Shown here piece after piece: positions 28,387 to 37,593 of a stretch of DNA of 64,000 nucleotides. The stretch is from Halioglobus japonicus. Lineage in GTDB: Bacteria; Pseudomonadota; Gammaproteobacteria; Pseudomonadales; Halieaceae. The translations under genes were made by a program, and so were the position numbers. The notes below the pieces were generated by a model. That model searched no databases and was not told the DNA's origin. It saw nothing but the letters and a program-made list of their open reading frames with translations. The DNA lies in assembly GCF_001983995.1 (NCBI RefSeq), contig NZ_CP019450.1, positions 2,852,001 through 2,916,000 of the forward strand. The letters run 5' to 3'. The stretch's first letter is position 1, and the number at the start of each line of letters is the position of its first letter.

Positions 28387-29362
28387 AATAGTGTTGTACC
28401 TGCGCCGGATCTGACGTCTTACACAGCACCAGTTTCAGCAGCACCCGCGCCTGGGCTGGATTAAGCTCACCGGAGGCCACCGTACCCAGGGTATCATCGT
28501 CAATCTCAATATTGCGACCCACGACGCCGGTACTCACCCGGGTTGACCTGACCACCACCACGCCCTGTTGCACAGCACGCTCCACGGCGCCCAACATCGC
28601 GGTGGTCATGTTGCCGTTCCCCACGCCTGCCAATACCAACCCCCTGGCGCCTCGAGCCACAGCATCGTCGAGCAGATCGGGCGAAGCACCTGCACTGACG
28701 AAAACCACATCTACCCGGGGCAAGGTATCCAACCCCGCGACGGAAAACTCCGACTCCCGGGTGTGCCGCTTGTAGGGTTGGCGAAAGTAGCGATTCTGGC
28801 CGTAGTGCGTTTCGCCCATCAATCCGCGGCCCGGCGAAACAAACGTCTGCACATCGGTGGTTGAAGACTTGGTCATGCCCCTGGCACCGTGGATATTGTC
28901 ATTAATCACCACCAACACACCGCGGTCGGCACTGGCGGGGTCGGCAGCGACGGCAACGGCATTGAAAATGTTGAGCGGACCGTCGGCTGAAAGTGCGGTC
29001 GCCGGTCGCATCGCTGCCGTCATCACTACAGGCTTGCTTCCCTGAATCACCAGGTTGAGAAAATAGGCCGTCTCTTCGATGGTATCGGTCCCGTGGGTGA
29101 TGACGATGCCATCCACATCCGGTGCGTCCTGTAACGCGGCAACGCACTGCGCGAGCTTTAACCAGGACGCGTCGTCCATGTCCTGGCTGCCCAGGCTCAT
29201 CAGCTGTTCACCGCGCACCTCGGCCAGCTCGGACAGTTGTGGCACCGCCTCAAGCAGCTGTTCCACACCGAGCTGTCCGGAGGCATAACCGGCGCGGGTG
29301 CCTGAATCGCCGGCGCCGGCGATAGTGCCGCCGGTCGCGACAATCACAATATTGGGTTTCAT
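28373..29362 (-). CDS. L-asparaginase (bacterial type II-like fold)
   Basis: A 329-residue enzyme. The catalytic threonines lie in VATGGTIAGAG near the N terminus and in GIVITHGTDTIEETAYFL. The latter also holds the TD pair used for substrate binding, and GLVLAGVGNGNM follows later. No signal peptide is visible, so it is probably cytoplasmic. It deamidates asparagine (possibly glutamine) to the acid plus ammonia. Its end overlaps the truC start, and its own start overlaps the end of the NTF2-fold gene, forming a compact three-gene unit. Confidence 0.92.
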   Translation of the reverse strand: MKPNIVIVATGGTIAGAGDSGTRAGYASGQLGVEQLLEAVPQLSELAEVRGEQLMSLGSQDMDDASWLKLAQCVAALQDAPDVDGIVITHGTDTIEETAYFLNLVIQGSKPVVMTAAMRPATALSADGPLNIFNAVAVAADPASADRGVLVVINDNIHGARGMTKSSTTDVQTFVSPGRGLMGETHYGQNRYFRQPYKRHTRESEFSVAGLDTLPRVDVVFVSAGASPDLLDDAVARGARGLVLAGVGNGNMTTAMLGAVERAVQQGVVVVRSTRVSTGVVGRNIEIDDDTLGTVASGELNPAQARVLLKLVLCKTSDPAQVQHYFDHY

Positions 29363-30192
29363 TCAGATGCAGGCCGTGGCTGACAGTAAAAGTCCAGCGA
29401 CTCTACCGCCAACGAAGCAGGATGCAAGCGAAACAAAGCCACGCCGTGAAGTTCCTGATCGCGCCAGTTAATCTGAGCCGTTGCCGAGACATACTGGCCA
29501 GCGGCGAGCAGCTTACTCAATCGCACCTCGCGCACCTGCTCCCGAAAGGCGTCGATGCTGAGCAGCTTGGCCTGAGCGTCTAGTGTTACGGGCGCATCAA
29601 CTGCGCCGGTGAAGAGATCATCAAGCGGTTGCCCCGCATCAAGGCGGCGCTGCAAAGCCGTCACCCTGCCCTTACCCTTATCGCCAACACCACCGAGGCC
29701 ACGCATATAACCTGCGACGCCCCGAGGACCCATTTCGCGCAACATGCGCCACAGTGCGCCAGCCCCGCCGGACTGGCTGCGCGCGGTTGTTAGTAGCTCC
29801 CAGTAGGCGGCCAGACGAAATATACGCAGCTGGCCGGCTTCCTCGACAAGTTCATAGCAGAGATGAGTCGGCGTCACCACGCTCGCCCCGGAGGGCAGCG
29901 TGATATGAATATCCAGGTCGCGCCAGACATGCTGGCCACATACCGTGTCGCGATGCACCTCAAAAGACACCGCGTTGGGAGCGATAAACGTGCGATAAAA
30001 GCGTGCGAGCGGCTCGCGCTCCGGATCATCCCCGGGGCGTCGCACACAAGGGAGTGCCCCCACAGGATCCTCTACCAGGCTATAGCGGGCAAAAAGATCC
30101 CGCCAGGCCGGCCAGTCATGCGCACCGACGGCCTGCGGCGAAAGCTCGACAAAATCCAGACACTGCTGTTCTGAAAAACTGAACGTACTCAC
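29359..30192 (-). CDS. Double NTF2/SnoaL-fold protein of unknown function
   Basis: A 277-residue protein. Residues about 1-135 look like an NTF2/SnoaL-type cone (CLDFVELSPQAVGAHDWPAWRDLFA…LARFYRTFIAP…HLCYELVEEAGQLRIFRLAAYWE). Residues about 185-275 look like a second, shorter one (LSIDAFREQVREVRLSKLLA…INWRDQELHGVALFRLHPA…ESLDFYCQP). A helical linker with GGAGALWRMLREMG lies between. This fold serves isomerases, hydrolases and binding proteins, so I give no activity. It is first in a tight operon with asparaginase and truC. Confidence 0.6.
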   Translation of the reverse strand: MSTFSFSEQQCLDFVELSPQAVGAHDWPAWRDLFARYSLVEDPVGALPCVRRPGDDPEREPLARFYRTFIAPNAVSFEVHRDTVCGQHVWRDLDIHITLPSGASVVTPTHLCYELVEEAGQLRIFRLAAYWELLTTARSQSGGAGALWRMLREMGPRGVAGYMRGLGGVGDKGKGRVTALQRRLDAGQPLDDLFTGAVDAPVTLDAQAKLLSIDAFREQVREVRLSKLLAAGQYVSATAQINWRDQELHGVALFRLHPASLAVESLDFYCQPRPASE

Positions 30193-30275
30193 GGCATGTT
30201 CCCCACTGGAATGCGGGGAACACTATGCACCGAGAGGCACGCCCAGCGCCAGTACTGTGCGAATCAAAGCCAGCC

Positions 30276-30575
30276 CTAATCCTCCAGGCTGCCTACCTGC
30301 TCAATAGTGACCTGCCCCCGGCGACCAAACTTCGGCGCCAGATACTCACTGATCTGAGCCGCATTATGGGCGAATGCAAATTCATCGAGCTGCATGCTGT
30401 TGCATTCATAAGCAAGATGTTCGCGCTATGACGGATAGGAGTGGCCATGGCGGAATGCATCCGCCAAACCCTCAACATCGTCGTGCACAATCGACATACA
30501 CATGGCGCGAGCCGACAAGTCGCCTTGATAGCTATGATCTTTAACACGTTCGTCACCCAATGCGGTGACGGGGAC
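30276..30575 (-). pseudogene. Degraded protein fragment with internal stop
   Basis: On the minus strand about 98 codons read as natural protein (ALGDERVKDHSYQGDLSARA… then HLAYECNSMQLDEFAFAHNA…) interrupted by one in-frame TAG near the middle and closed by TAG at 30276-30278. The frame is also closed upstream. No start or ribosome site fits. The repeated acidic and histidine residues suggest a helical domain, but I do not recognise the family. Several lesions make sequence error alone an unlikely explanation. Confidence 0.4.
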
Positions 30576-31084
30576 TCAGGAACACCCATGGAACTATCGG
30601 ACAAGACCGCCCGAGAAATTTACCACGACGTGATCAGTAACCTCGCGCGCAAGCGCTTCGGGTTTGGCAACAAGGCCGTGCTGGTAAACATCGACCCCAA
30701 GAAAGACCATGTTGCCTACATGGATTCCGGGGAAGACGCGGGCATCTGGGGCACATGCACAGATACGCCGGATTCCCTACAGAACATCAAGTTCAACTTG
30801 AGTGCTCCGAGTTTGACGATCGACTCAACATCGATCACGACAAGGACGTTGTCAACCTGAAGAAATCCCCTCGGCGTTTTTTGAAACCCAGCTGCAGTCG
30901 CTGCTGGTCGACACGCTCAATGAGCCCCGGCCAACTGGGAAAACTCCAGCCACGCGCCTTCGGGCGCACGCACCGCAAACATTGTGGTTTTCAAGCCAGG
31001 CGACAAATCAACACCAACCGGCGCTAGGCCAGCTCGATACCTCTGCTGTGAACGTGTTGGCCAGACCGGTGCCATCTGCATCGA
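30576..31084. other. Decayed stretch, no confident gene
   Basis: A plus-strand frame from ATG 30588 (MELSDKTAREIYHDV… for about 60 plausible codons) runs into a shifted, low-quality tail ending at 30860. I do not recognise it and cannot separate a small gene from debris. The rest (30861-31084) probably once belonged to the histidine kinase whose tail follows, but shows no intact motif. Confidence 0.3.
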
Positions 31085-31354
31085 GAAGGCCAAAATTTCC
31101 TGATTGCTATCGAAGACAAAGGACCCGGGCTACCCGACACCGAACTGGAGCGTATATTTGATGAGTTCTATCGCGTTGACGAGGCACGCCAGCGCGAAAG
31201 TGGCGGCCACGGTCTGGGGCTGCCCATAGCGCGCCGCGCTGTCGAATTGCACGACGGTGAGATTTCCGCGCACACCGGTCGAAAGGGTCTTTGCGTGCGT
31301 ATGTCCTTCCCGGTTCAAGCTGAGACCTCCTCATCTACCCTGCTGCGGTGCTAA
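31085..31354 (+). pseudogene. C-terminal fragment of a sensor histidine kinase
   Basis: The frame from 31085 to the TAA at 31352-31354 reads like the end of a HATPase_c domain: IAIEDKGPGLP is the G1 box, IFDEFYRVDEARQ the F box, and GGHGLGLPIARRAVELH the G2 box, followed by a short tail. The dimerisation/phosphorylation domain, N box and sensor part are missing and no response regulator adjoins. It is therefore a remnant of a two-component kinase. Confidence 0.75.
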
Positions 31355-31386
31355 CATATGCGCTGTTGTTACGAGACCCCTACCCC

Positions 31387-32211
31387 ATGCTAGACATCAA
31401 ACCGAGCGCAGGTGCCATTGGTGCCGAAATTTGCGGCATCGACCTGTCAGTGACCCTCAACGACGAGGATTTTCGGCGCATTCGCAAACTGCTGAATGAG
31501 TATCAGGTGATCTTCTTCCGCGACAGCAACATCTCCCCGGAGAATATGAAAGCCCTGGCCTTGTCATTTGGTCCGGTACAGACGCACCCCGCCTACGAAA
31601 CCGTGGCGGGCTTCCCTGAGATCACCATTCTGGAAAGTACGCCGGACAAGCCCACCAAAATCGAAGCCTGGCACACAGACATGACCTACAGCCCCACGCC
31701 GCCGATGGCGACTATGCTGAAGTCAGTGATCCTACCACCCAAGGGCGGCGACACGCTGTGGTCCAGCATGACTGCCGCCTATGATGCGCTGTCGCCGGTG
31801 ATGCAGAACTTCCTGGGCGGCCTCACCGCGGTACACGATTTTCGATTTGGCTTTAAAGAAAGTCTGGCAGAGCCCGGTGGCCCAGAGCGCCTTGCTGACG
31901 CCATCGCTGCCCATCCGCCCGTGCGGCACCCCGTGATTCGCACGCACCCTGAAACTGGCAACAAAGCCATCTTCGTCAATTCGCTGTTCACCACTCACAT
32001 TGAAGGATTGCGGCCGGCGGAAAGCGATGCACTGCTGGCGTTCCTATTTGCGCACGTCACCACCGACGAATTCACCTGTCGTTTCCAGTGGGGGCCAGAC
32101 TGCCTCGCCATCTGGGACAATCGTTGCACGCAGCACCGGCCGATCAATGATTACTTCCCGGCACACCGCCGTATGGAACGGATTACCATAGACGGCGACG
32201 CGCCCTACTGA
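31387..32211 (+). CDS. TauD/TfdA family Fe(II)/2-oxoglutarate dioxygenase
   Basis: ATG 31387 gives 274 residues beginning MLDIKPSAGAIGAEICGIDLS, the normal start for TauD proteins; the extension to GTG 31348 is ignored. The iron ligands are in WHTDMTYSP (H-x-D) and WDNRCTQHRPINDY (distal His), with a later arginine for 2-oxoglutarate (HRRMERITIDG). Such enzymes hydroxylate taurine, sulfate esters or aryloxy acids; the substrate is not evident. It is followed 23 bases later by the YqaA-like gene. Confidence 0.92.
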   Translation: MLDIKPSAGAIGAEICGIDLSVTLNDEDFRRIRKLLNEYQVIFFRDSNISPENMKALALSFGPVQTHPAYETVAGFPEITILESTPDKPTKIEAWHTDMTYSPTPPMATMLKSVILPPKGGDTLWSSMTAAYDALSPVMQNFLGGLTAVHDFRFGFKESLAEPGGPERLADAIAAHPPVRHPVIRTHPETGNKAIFVNSLFTTHIEGLRPAESDALLAFLFAHVTTDEFTCRFQWGPDCLAIWDNRCTQHRPINDYFPAHRRMERITIDGDAPY

Positions 32212-32234
32212 GCTAGACGCGGCGGGGCCAGGGC

Positions 32235-32657
32235 ATGACGGCTTATCTCGGCCTGTTCTTCAGTGCGTTTATCGCCGCGACTCTGCTGCCGGCCTATTCC
32301 GAAATTGTGTTCGCCGGTTTGCTTAGCGCCGGCTACAATCCCTGGCATCTCCTGTTCTGGGCATCGCTGGGCAATACGCTGGGGGCGGCCGTCAACTGGT
32401 TGCTGGGGCGATACCTGCTGCACTTCAAGGAGCGCAGCTGGTTTCCATTCAAGACAGACTCTTTGTCCGGCGCCCAGCGCTGGTTTAATCGCTGGGGCGT
32501 CTGGTCGCTGCTGCTGGCCTGGCTGCCGATTATCGGCGACCCGCTGACCTTTATCGCAGGCGTGATGCGCGTGCCTTTCCCGCTCTTTATTGCGTTAACT
32601 GCCCTGGGCAAAACCGCGCGCTACGCCACTGTACTGGGAATCCTATCGTTGGTTTAG
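32235..32657 (+). CDS. YqaA-family membrane protein (DedA-like)
   Basis: A 140-residue inner-membrane protein. Segments YLGLFFSAFIAATLLPAYSEIVFAGLL, NPWHLLFWASLGNTLGAAVNWLLGRYL and LLAWLPIIGDPLTFIAGVMRVPF are diagnostic of the YqaA branch of the SNARE-associated/DedA superfamily (G-N-x-x-G motif and the re-entrant P-x-x-G-D-P loop). It is probably a lipid-handling transporter-like protein. The gene is intact. Confidence 0.88.
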   Translation: MTAYLGLFFSAFIAATLLPAYSEIVFAGLLSAGYNPWHLLFWASLGNTLGAAVNWLLGRYLLHFKERSWFPFKTDSLSGAQRWFNRWGVWSLLLAWLPIIGDPLTFIAGVMRVPFPLFIALTALGKTARYATVLGILSLV

Positions 32658-32782
32658 CCTCGATCGTTAGGCCTGCACACCTGGCCCCATGAAAAATGGC
32701 CTCAGGTGACAGTACGATTTCACGCGCGCGCAGGTAGCCTGTATATTGGCTCAGCACACTGTCACCAGCGGAATCATTGCGA

Positions 32783-33910
32783 ATGCGAATAACAAACAAG
32801 CACGGCCGGCAGCTGAATAACAGCTGCCAATGCTCAGGCACCATCCGCCTCATCACGGTCTGCCTCACAGCGTTGCTGGCAGCCTGCGGCGCGGACGAGA
32901 CTGCCACCAGCAACACGCCAGATGATACCGAGGTGACGGTACGCACAGTGACCCTGCAACCCACTACATGGCAGGGCAATGTGACCAGCTTCGGCGTGAT
33001 CGAAGCACTCGAGGAAGTCAGCATTGCTGCGGAGCTATCCGGCACCGTCAAAGCTGTCTATGTCGATGAAGGGGATGAAGTCAGCGTCGGTCAATTACTG
33101 CTGGAACTGGACCCGCGAAAAAGCGAACTGGCATTAACCCAGGCCAGCAAGGCACTGGAAGAAGCCAAGGCACAACTGGATGATGCCAGCCAGAAACTCG
33201 CGAGAAGATCCAACCTGGCCGCCAGCAACACCATCTCTGTCGAAGCGTTGGACAGCGCCAAAGTCGCTCTGGATAGCGCCTCGGCACGCTACCAGCGGGC
33301 CGTTGCCGCGCACGAATTGGCCCAACGCCATCTCGAAGACACCCGCATCTATAGTCCGGCCAATGGCCAGGTCGATATTCAGGCCGTGGAATCAGGCGAA
33401 CCGGTTCGAGCCGGCGAGACCCTGGTCACGCTGCAGCTCAGCGGCGGTCTGCGCATGCAAACCTGGGTCAGTGAAACAGACGTACTCCTGCTGTATGCAG
33501 GTAATGCTGCGACCATCATTGCTTCTGCACTGCCGGGACAGAGCTATCCTGCAACCATTGAGTGGCTTGGGGTTGCGGCGGACAAGAATACTGGCAACTA
33601 TCCCGTCAAACTGCTGCTCAATAGCCCGGACGCCCAGCTACGTCCGGGCATGACCGCCACTGCCACCATGCAGACGCGACCGGTAGACGATGTATTGATT
33701 CTCCCAGAGCAGGCTCTCGTGGACAGGGCCCGGCGCAAAGTAGTGTTCGTCGTCGAGGAAGGCGTTGCCCGCATGCGGGAGCCGGTTCTCGCAACCGGCC
33801 TGGCCAATCACCTGCAAATTCTGGCGGGACTGGCCCCCAATGAAGAAGTCATTGTCGACGGCCACGCATTTGTCGTCGAAGGTTCTGCAATCACTGCCCG
33901 GCAAAGGTAA
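32783..33910 (+). CDS. RND efflux periplasmic adaptor, lipoprotein
   Basis: About 375 residues from ATG 32783; a TTG two codons earlier is possible. The signal ends in a lipobox (LTALLAACG), so the protein is lipid-anchored. Next come the split biotinyl-lipoyl halves (AELSGTVKAVYVDEGDEVSVGQLLLELD and ARIYSP-type DTRIYSPANGQV), a coiled-coil hairpin (ALTQASKALEEAKAQLDD…), a beta-barrel domain and a membrane-proximal domain. It links the RND pump to an outer-membrane channel. The permease gene starts seven bases after its stop. No TolC-like gene is adjacent. Confidence 0.9.
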   Translation: MRITNKHGRQLNNSCQCSGTIRLITVCLTALLAACGADETATSNTPDDTEVTVRTVTLQPTTWQGNVTSFGVIEALEEVSIAAELSGTVKAVYVDEGDEVSVGQLLLELDPRKSELALTQASKALEEAKAQLDDASQKLARRSNLAASNTISVEALDSAKVALDSASARYQRAVAAHELAQRHLEDTRIYSPANGQVDIQAVESGEPVRAGETLVTLQLSGGLRMQTWVSETDVLLLYAGNAATIIASALPGQSYPATIEWLGVAADKNTGNYPVKLLLNSPDAQLRPGMTATATMQTRPVDDVLILPEQALVDRARRKVVFVVEEGVARMREPVLATGLANHLQILAGLAPNEEVIVDGHAFVVEGSAITARQR

Positions 33911-33917
33911 GTAGAAC

Positions 33918-36900
33918 ATGGTCGCCATTATTAGCTGGTTCGCCCATCGTCCACTGCTGGTCAACCTGATCATGGGCCTGGTGTTCGTGCTGGGCTTCCT
34001 CACCATCGCCGACATGCGGTACGAGTACAACCCCAAGGTCGATATGGGCATCCTCAACATCACCACGATTAAGGCCGGTGCGGGCGCGGAGGAAGTCGAA
34101 CTCACCCTCACCCTACCCCTGGAGGAAGAACTGCTCGAGGTCGACGGCGTCAAGAAGATGACGTCCCGTTCGATGGAAAACGTCTCGCTGATTACGCTCA
34201 CTCTGGATCTCGAGGACGCCGAGCGGCACCAGATTATGCGCGACATTCAGCGCGCGGTTGATCGCGCTGAAACCCGGCTGCCGCAAGATCTGTTGGAAAA
34301 ACCGCAACTGGAAGAAGTGTCCACCCTGCTCACACCCATCATGGAAGTGCATATTACGGGTGACGTACCGGAAGTCACCCTGCGTGAAGTAGCACGCAAT
34401 GTCGCCGAGTCGATGAGGGTGGTTGAGGGCATCGCCAGCGTCAAGAAAATCGGCTACCGCCGCCCGGAAGTGCGCATCCAGCTACTACTTGAAAAACTGG
34501 CGGCACTGGGCATTAGCCACGATGAAATTATTGCCGCAATCCAGGCCAGGAATCAGCGCCAGAGCGGCGGCGCTGTCGATTCATTTCTGGTGGAAAAGAA
34601 CGTGGTGGTGGTTGGTCAGTTCGACAACCCCGTCGATGTGCGCGACACATTGTTACGCGCAGGCTCGCCCGGCAACGCTGTCTACTTGCGCGACGTTGCA
34701 ACCATCGTCGAAGACTTTGAAGACTGGGAAGTGCAGACCCGGGTCGATGGCCGTATGAGCATCGCTCTGCAGGCACTCAAGAAAGCGCGGTCAGATGAGG
34801 TTCATACCGCCGCGGCCATGCGCGCTCATATTGATTCGCTGACACTGCCCCCGGGTGTTGAGGCCGTCATGGTAGCCGATGTGTCACGGCTCACCATGAA
34901 CGTACTGCAGGTGCTCACCGGCAACGCCATACTGGGCCTGATCATGGTTTTCGGGCTGCTCTACTACTTCCTGCATATCCGGTTTGCGATCTGGGCGGCT
35001 ATCGGCCTGCCGTTTGCCGTGTGCCTCAGCTTCCTACTGCTGTCGGCCATCGATGTCACGATTAACGTCATGACCCTGACGGCCATCATCCTGATGCTGG
35101 GCATACTGGTGGACGACGCGGTGGTGGTCAGCGAAAACACCAAGCGCCTGCGACAGGCCGGGCTCGCGCCTCTGGACGCTGCGGTGAACGGCGCGGGACA
35201 AATGGCCCAACCGGTGATATTCAGCGCGCTCACCACCATGCTGGCCTTTGCGCCGCTGCTATTCATTGGTAACGCCAATGGTGAATTCCTCAAACCCTTT
35301 CCCATGGCAGTAATCGTCCTGCTGCTGGCTTCCCTGTTCGAATCGCTGTGTATTCTACCGGGGCACCTGGCCCACATTCCCGCGCATATCAAACCTGTGG
35401 AACGTTCTGGGTTTAATCGTTTACGCGAGCTCTACCAGCGCCTGATCGATGTCTGCCTGAAACGGCGAGCCATCACCCTGGCGGTATTTTTGTCCGCGTT
35501 CTCCGCCATAGTTGCGGTCGGCGCCATGACGATCCCTTTCAGCCTTTACCCGGATCTTGATATCGACACCATTTACGTCAAGGTCGAGCTACCCACCGGC
35601 AGTCGTTTTGAAGAAACCGTCGCCGTGGTCCAGACACTCGAGGAAGATTTGCGCGCCCAGGTCGATCCCATCGATCTGCGCAACATCACGTCAGTCATCG
35701 GTCATCACAATACCGATTTCTACGGTGCGGTTGAGGGCATGAATGAAGCCTGGGCACTAATCGCCATCCAGCTACAGCCACTGGGCCAGCGCAGCTCGGG
35801 TACCAGCACCCACGTACTGGTGGAGCAACTGCAGGCCCGAATTTCGCCGCGCGCAAACGGTTTCACTGCCCAGGTTGAGGCCCAGACCGACCTCCCCGTC
35901 ACGGGCAAGCCGGTCGAAGTGGATGTCATCAGCAATGCCGACTACCGCTACGATGTAGCCGCTGAGATTGAGCAATGGCTCGCTGAGCATCCGGCCGTTT
36001 CCAGCCAATGGAACAGCTACCTGCCCGGAAAAGACACAATTGATATGGACATTAATCACGCCTTGCTGGCGTCGCGTGGGCTGACGGTGACCCAGGTCAG
36101 CCAGGCCATTGCGGTCGCCATGGACGGGCTGCTCATCGATGAACTGCAGACGCTGGATGAGCGCGTTCGCTACCGACTGAATATGGCACCAGGCACTGCA
36201 AACCAGCTGGAAACGTTGCAGCGTCTGGTCATTATTAACGGGCGCGGCGAACCTGTGTTCCTCAATGCCGTGGCCAACTTTGTCGTGCGCCCGGGCGATG
36301 CCAGCATTAAGCATCACTTCGGCCGTCGCACCACCACGGTGTTCGGTATTGTCGACACACGCAAAGCCGGCGTGGCACAGGTCAACGCCGAACTCAAACG
36401 ATGGATGGCAGACCAGGCCTGGGGCGAGCAGTATCCGGATCTGCGCATCGTCCAGGGTGGCGAGCAACTCGACATGGAAGAGTCATTAACGGATCTGGGG
36501 CAGGCAGCACTTATTTGCCTGATCACGATCTTTGCGGCGCTCGTCATCCTGTTTAATTCGCTGTCACAACCGCTGCTTATCTTCCTGTGCATTCCCTTCG
36601 GCCTCACCGGGGTGGTGCTCTGCTACAGCCTACAGGGGCTGTCGATGGGCATGATGGCCATAACAGGTATCATCGGGCTGATGGGCGTACTGGTGAACGA
36701 CTCGCTGATCATGATGCACTCACTGAACCGCCGACGCGGCGAACTCCAGCGCTATCTGACCATCCATGAAGTGGCCGACGTCGCCACGGCGAGATTCCGG
36801 CCGGTGTTGATTACGTCTGTCACAACCGCCGTCGGCCTGTTTCCAACGGCCTACGGCATTATGGGGGACAACAGTTATATCCGCCCTATGGTGATGAGCA

Positions 36901-37013
36901 TGGCCTGGGGCGTCGTATTTGGCGGACTGGTATCACTGGTGCTGCTACCGACGATTTACACAGTCGAGCAGGATCTACGCCAGCGTCTGGGCGGCGGCAC
37001 AAAAACGCACTAA
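33918..37013 (+). CDS. RND efflux permease (AcrB family)
   Basis: A 1031-residue inner-membrane pump. Helix one (PLLVNLIMGLVFVLGFLTIADM) is followed by a periplasmic loop, then a block of six helices including LMLGILVDDAVVVSENTKRL, which carries the paired aspartates used for proton relay. A second periplasmic loop and a second block (FAALVILFNSLSQPLLIFL, GIIGLMGVLVNDSLIMM, PVLITSVTTAVGLFPTAYG) follow. The layout is that of HAE/HME-type pumps. The substrate is unknown. It forms an operon with the adaptor upstream. Confidence 0.95.
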   Translation: MVAIISWFAHRPLLVNLIMGLVFVLGFLTIADMRYEYNPKVDMGILNITTIKAGAGAEEVELTLTLPLEEELLEVDGVKKMTSRSMENVSLITLTLDLEDAERHQIMRDIQRAVDRAETRLPQDLLEKPQLEEVSTLLTPIMEVHITGDVPEVTLREVARNVAESMRVVEGIASVKKIGYRRPEVRIQLLLEKLAALGISHDEIIAAIQARNQRQSGGAVDSFLVEKNVVVVGQFDNPVDVRDTLLRAGSPGNAVYLRDVATIVEDFEDWEVQTRVDGRMSIALQALKKARSDEVHTAAAMRAHIDSLTLPPGVEAVMVADVSRLTMNVLQVLTGNAILGLIMVFGLLYYFLHIRFAIWAAIGLPFAVCLSFLLLSAIDVTINVMTLTAIILMLGILVDDAVVVSENTKRLRQAGLAPLDAAVNGAGQMAQPVIFSALTTMLAFAPLLFIGNANGEFLKPFPMAVIVLLLASLFESLCILPGHLAHIPAHIKPVERSGFNRLRELYQRLIDVCLKRRAITLAVFLSAFSAIVAVGAMTIPFSLYPDLDIDTIYVKVELPTGSRFEETVAVVQTLEEDLRAQVDPIDLRNITSVIGHHNTDFYGAVEGMNEAWALIAIQLQPLGQRSSGTSTHVLVEQLQARISPRANGFTAQVEAQTDLPVTGKPVEVDVISNADYRYDVAAEIEQWLAEHPAVSSQWNSYLPGKDTIDMDINHALLASRGLTVTQVSQAIAVAMDGLLIDELQTLDERVRYRLNMAPGTANQLETLQRLVIINGRGEPVFLNAVANFVVRPGDASIKHHFGRRTTTVFGIVDTRKAGVAQVNAELKRWMADQAWGEQYPDLRIVQGGEQLDMEESLTDLGQAALICLITIFAALVILFNSLSQPLLIFLCIPFGLTGVVLCYSLQGLSMGMMAITGIIGLMGVLVNDSLIMMHSLNRRRGELQRYLTIHEVADVATARFRPVLITSVTTAVGLFPTAYGIMGDNSYIRPMVMSMAWGVVFGGLVSLVLLPTIYTVEQDLRQRLGGGTKTH

Positions 37014-37065
37014 CCTTGCTGCTTAACTCATCTGCCATCAGTCTAGCTCGAGAGCCTGACTAAGT

Positions 37066-37550
37066 ATGCCCATTAACTGCTCGGCCTCTGCCTTGGCTGC
37101 CGACACCGCGGCGCTCTCTGCGGAACGCCTGGAATATCTCTGTGCCGGCGAGTGCTTTAATCCCGCCGACGAGCGGGACATCATTGCCGCCATCGAAGTG
37201 GTGAGAATCCGGCCCCAGGCCTACCCAGGAGAACCGGTGGCAGATCTTATTGAAGACCCCTGGCGCCGGTTTAAGTGTGAGCCCAATGCTGCCGGCTGCA
37301 GCGTCCAGTTCACGGACCCGGATTACACCCGTGACCAGCGCGACACTGTCTACTACGTCCGCGCGCTACAGCAGGCAACTCCCGCGATTAACGCAGATAA
37401 TCTGCGGCCGGTACACAATGCTCAAGGTGAGGTCACTGGCATTGACCCCTGCTACGGGGATTACCGGACAGCGTTTGAAGATGAAGTCTGGCCCGGGCGC
37501 AGGAGCGCGTCTGGTCTTCGCCGATTTACGTGGACATACCGCGACTATGA
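37066..37550 (+). pseudogene. C-terminal fragment of a DUF3604-type protein
   Basis: The frame from 37066 encodes [16 protein letters not shown]…[15 protein letters not shown]…[13 protein letters not shown]…[11 protein letters not shown]…[13 protein letters not shown] sequence, which I recognise as the tail of DUF3604 proteins (normally 600-700 residues). The N-terminal 450 or more residues are absent. One C is missing at 37488: adding it gives [20 protein letters not shown] and a stop at 37548-37550, right before a hairpin. Without repair the frame would run through that hairpin to 37572. It is a truncated remnant downstream of the RND operon. Confidence 0.55.
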
Positions 37551-37569
37551 GCGCGGGGTCCCCCGCGCT
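37550..37569. terminator. Strong hairpin between convergent genes
   Basis: AGCGCGGG pairs with CCCGCGCT around a four-base loop. It begins at the stop of the repaired DUF3604 fragment and lies 25 bases beyond the 3' end of the convergent acyl-CoA dehydrogenase gene. There is no clear U-tract, so bidirectional termination is plausible but unproven. Confidence 0.5.
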
Positions 37570-37593
37570 TGATGTGGTGTGGAAACAGCACGC

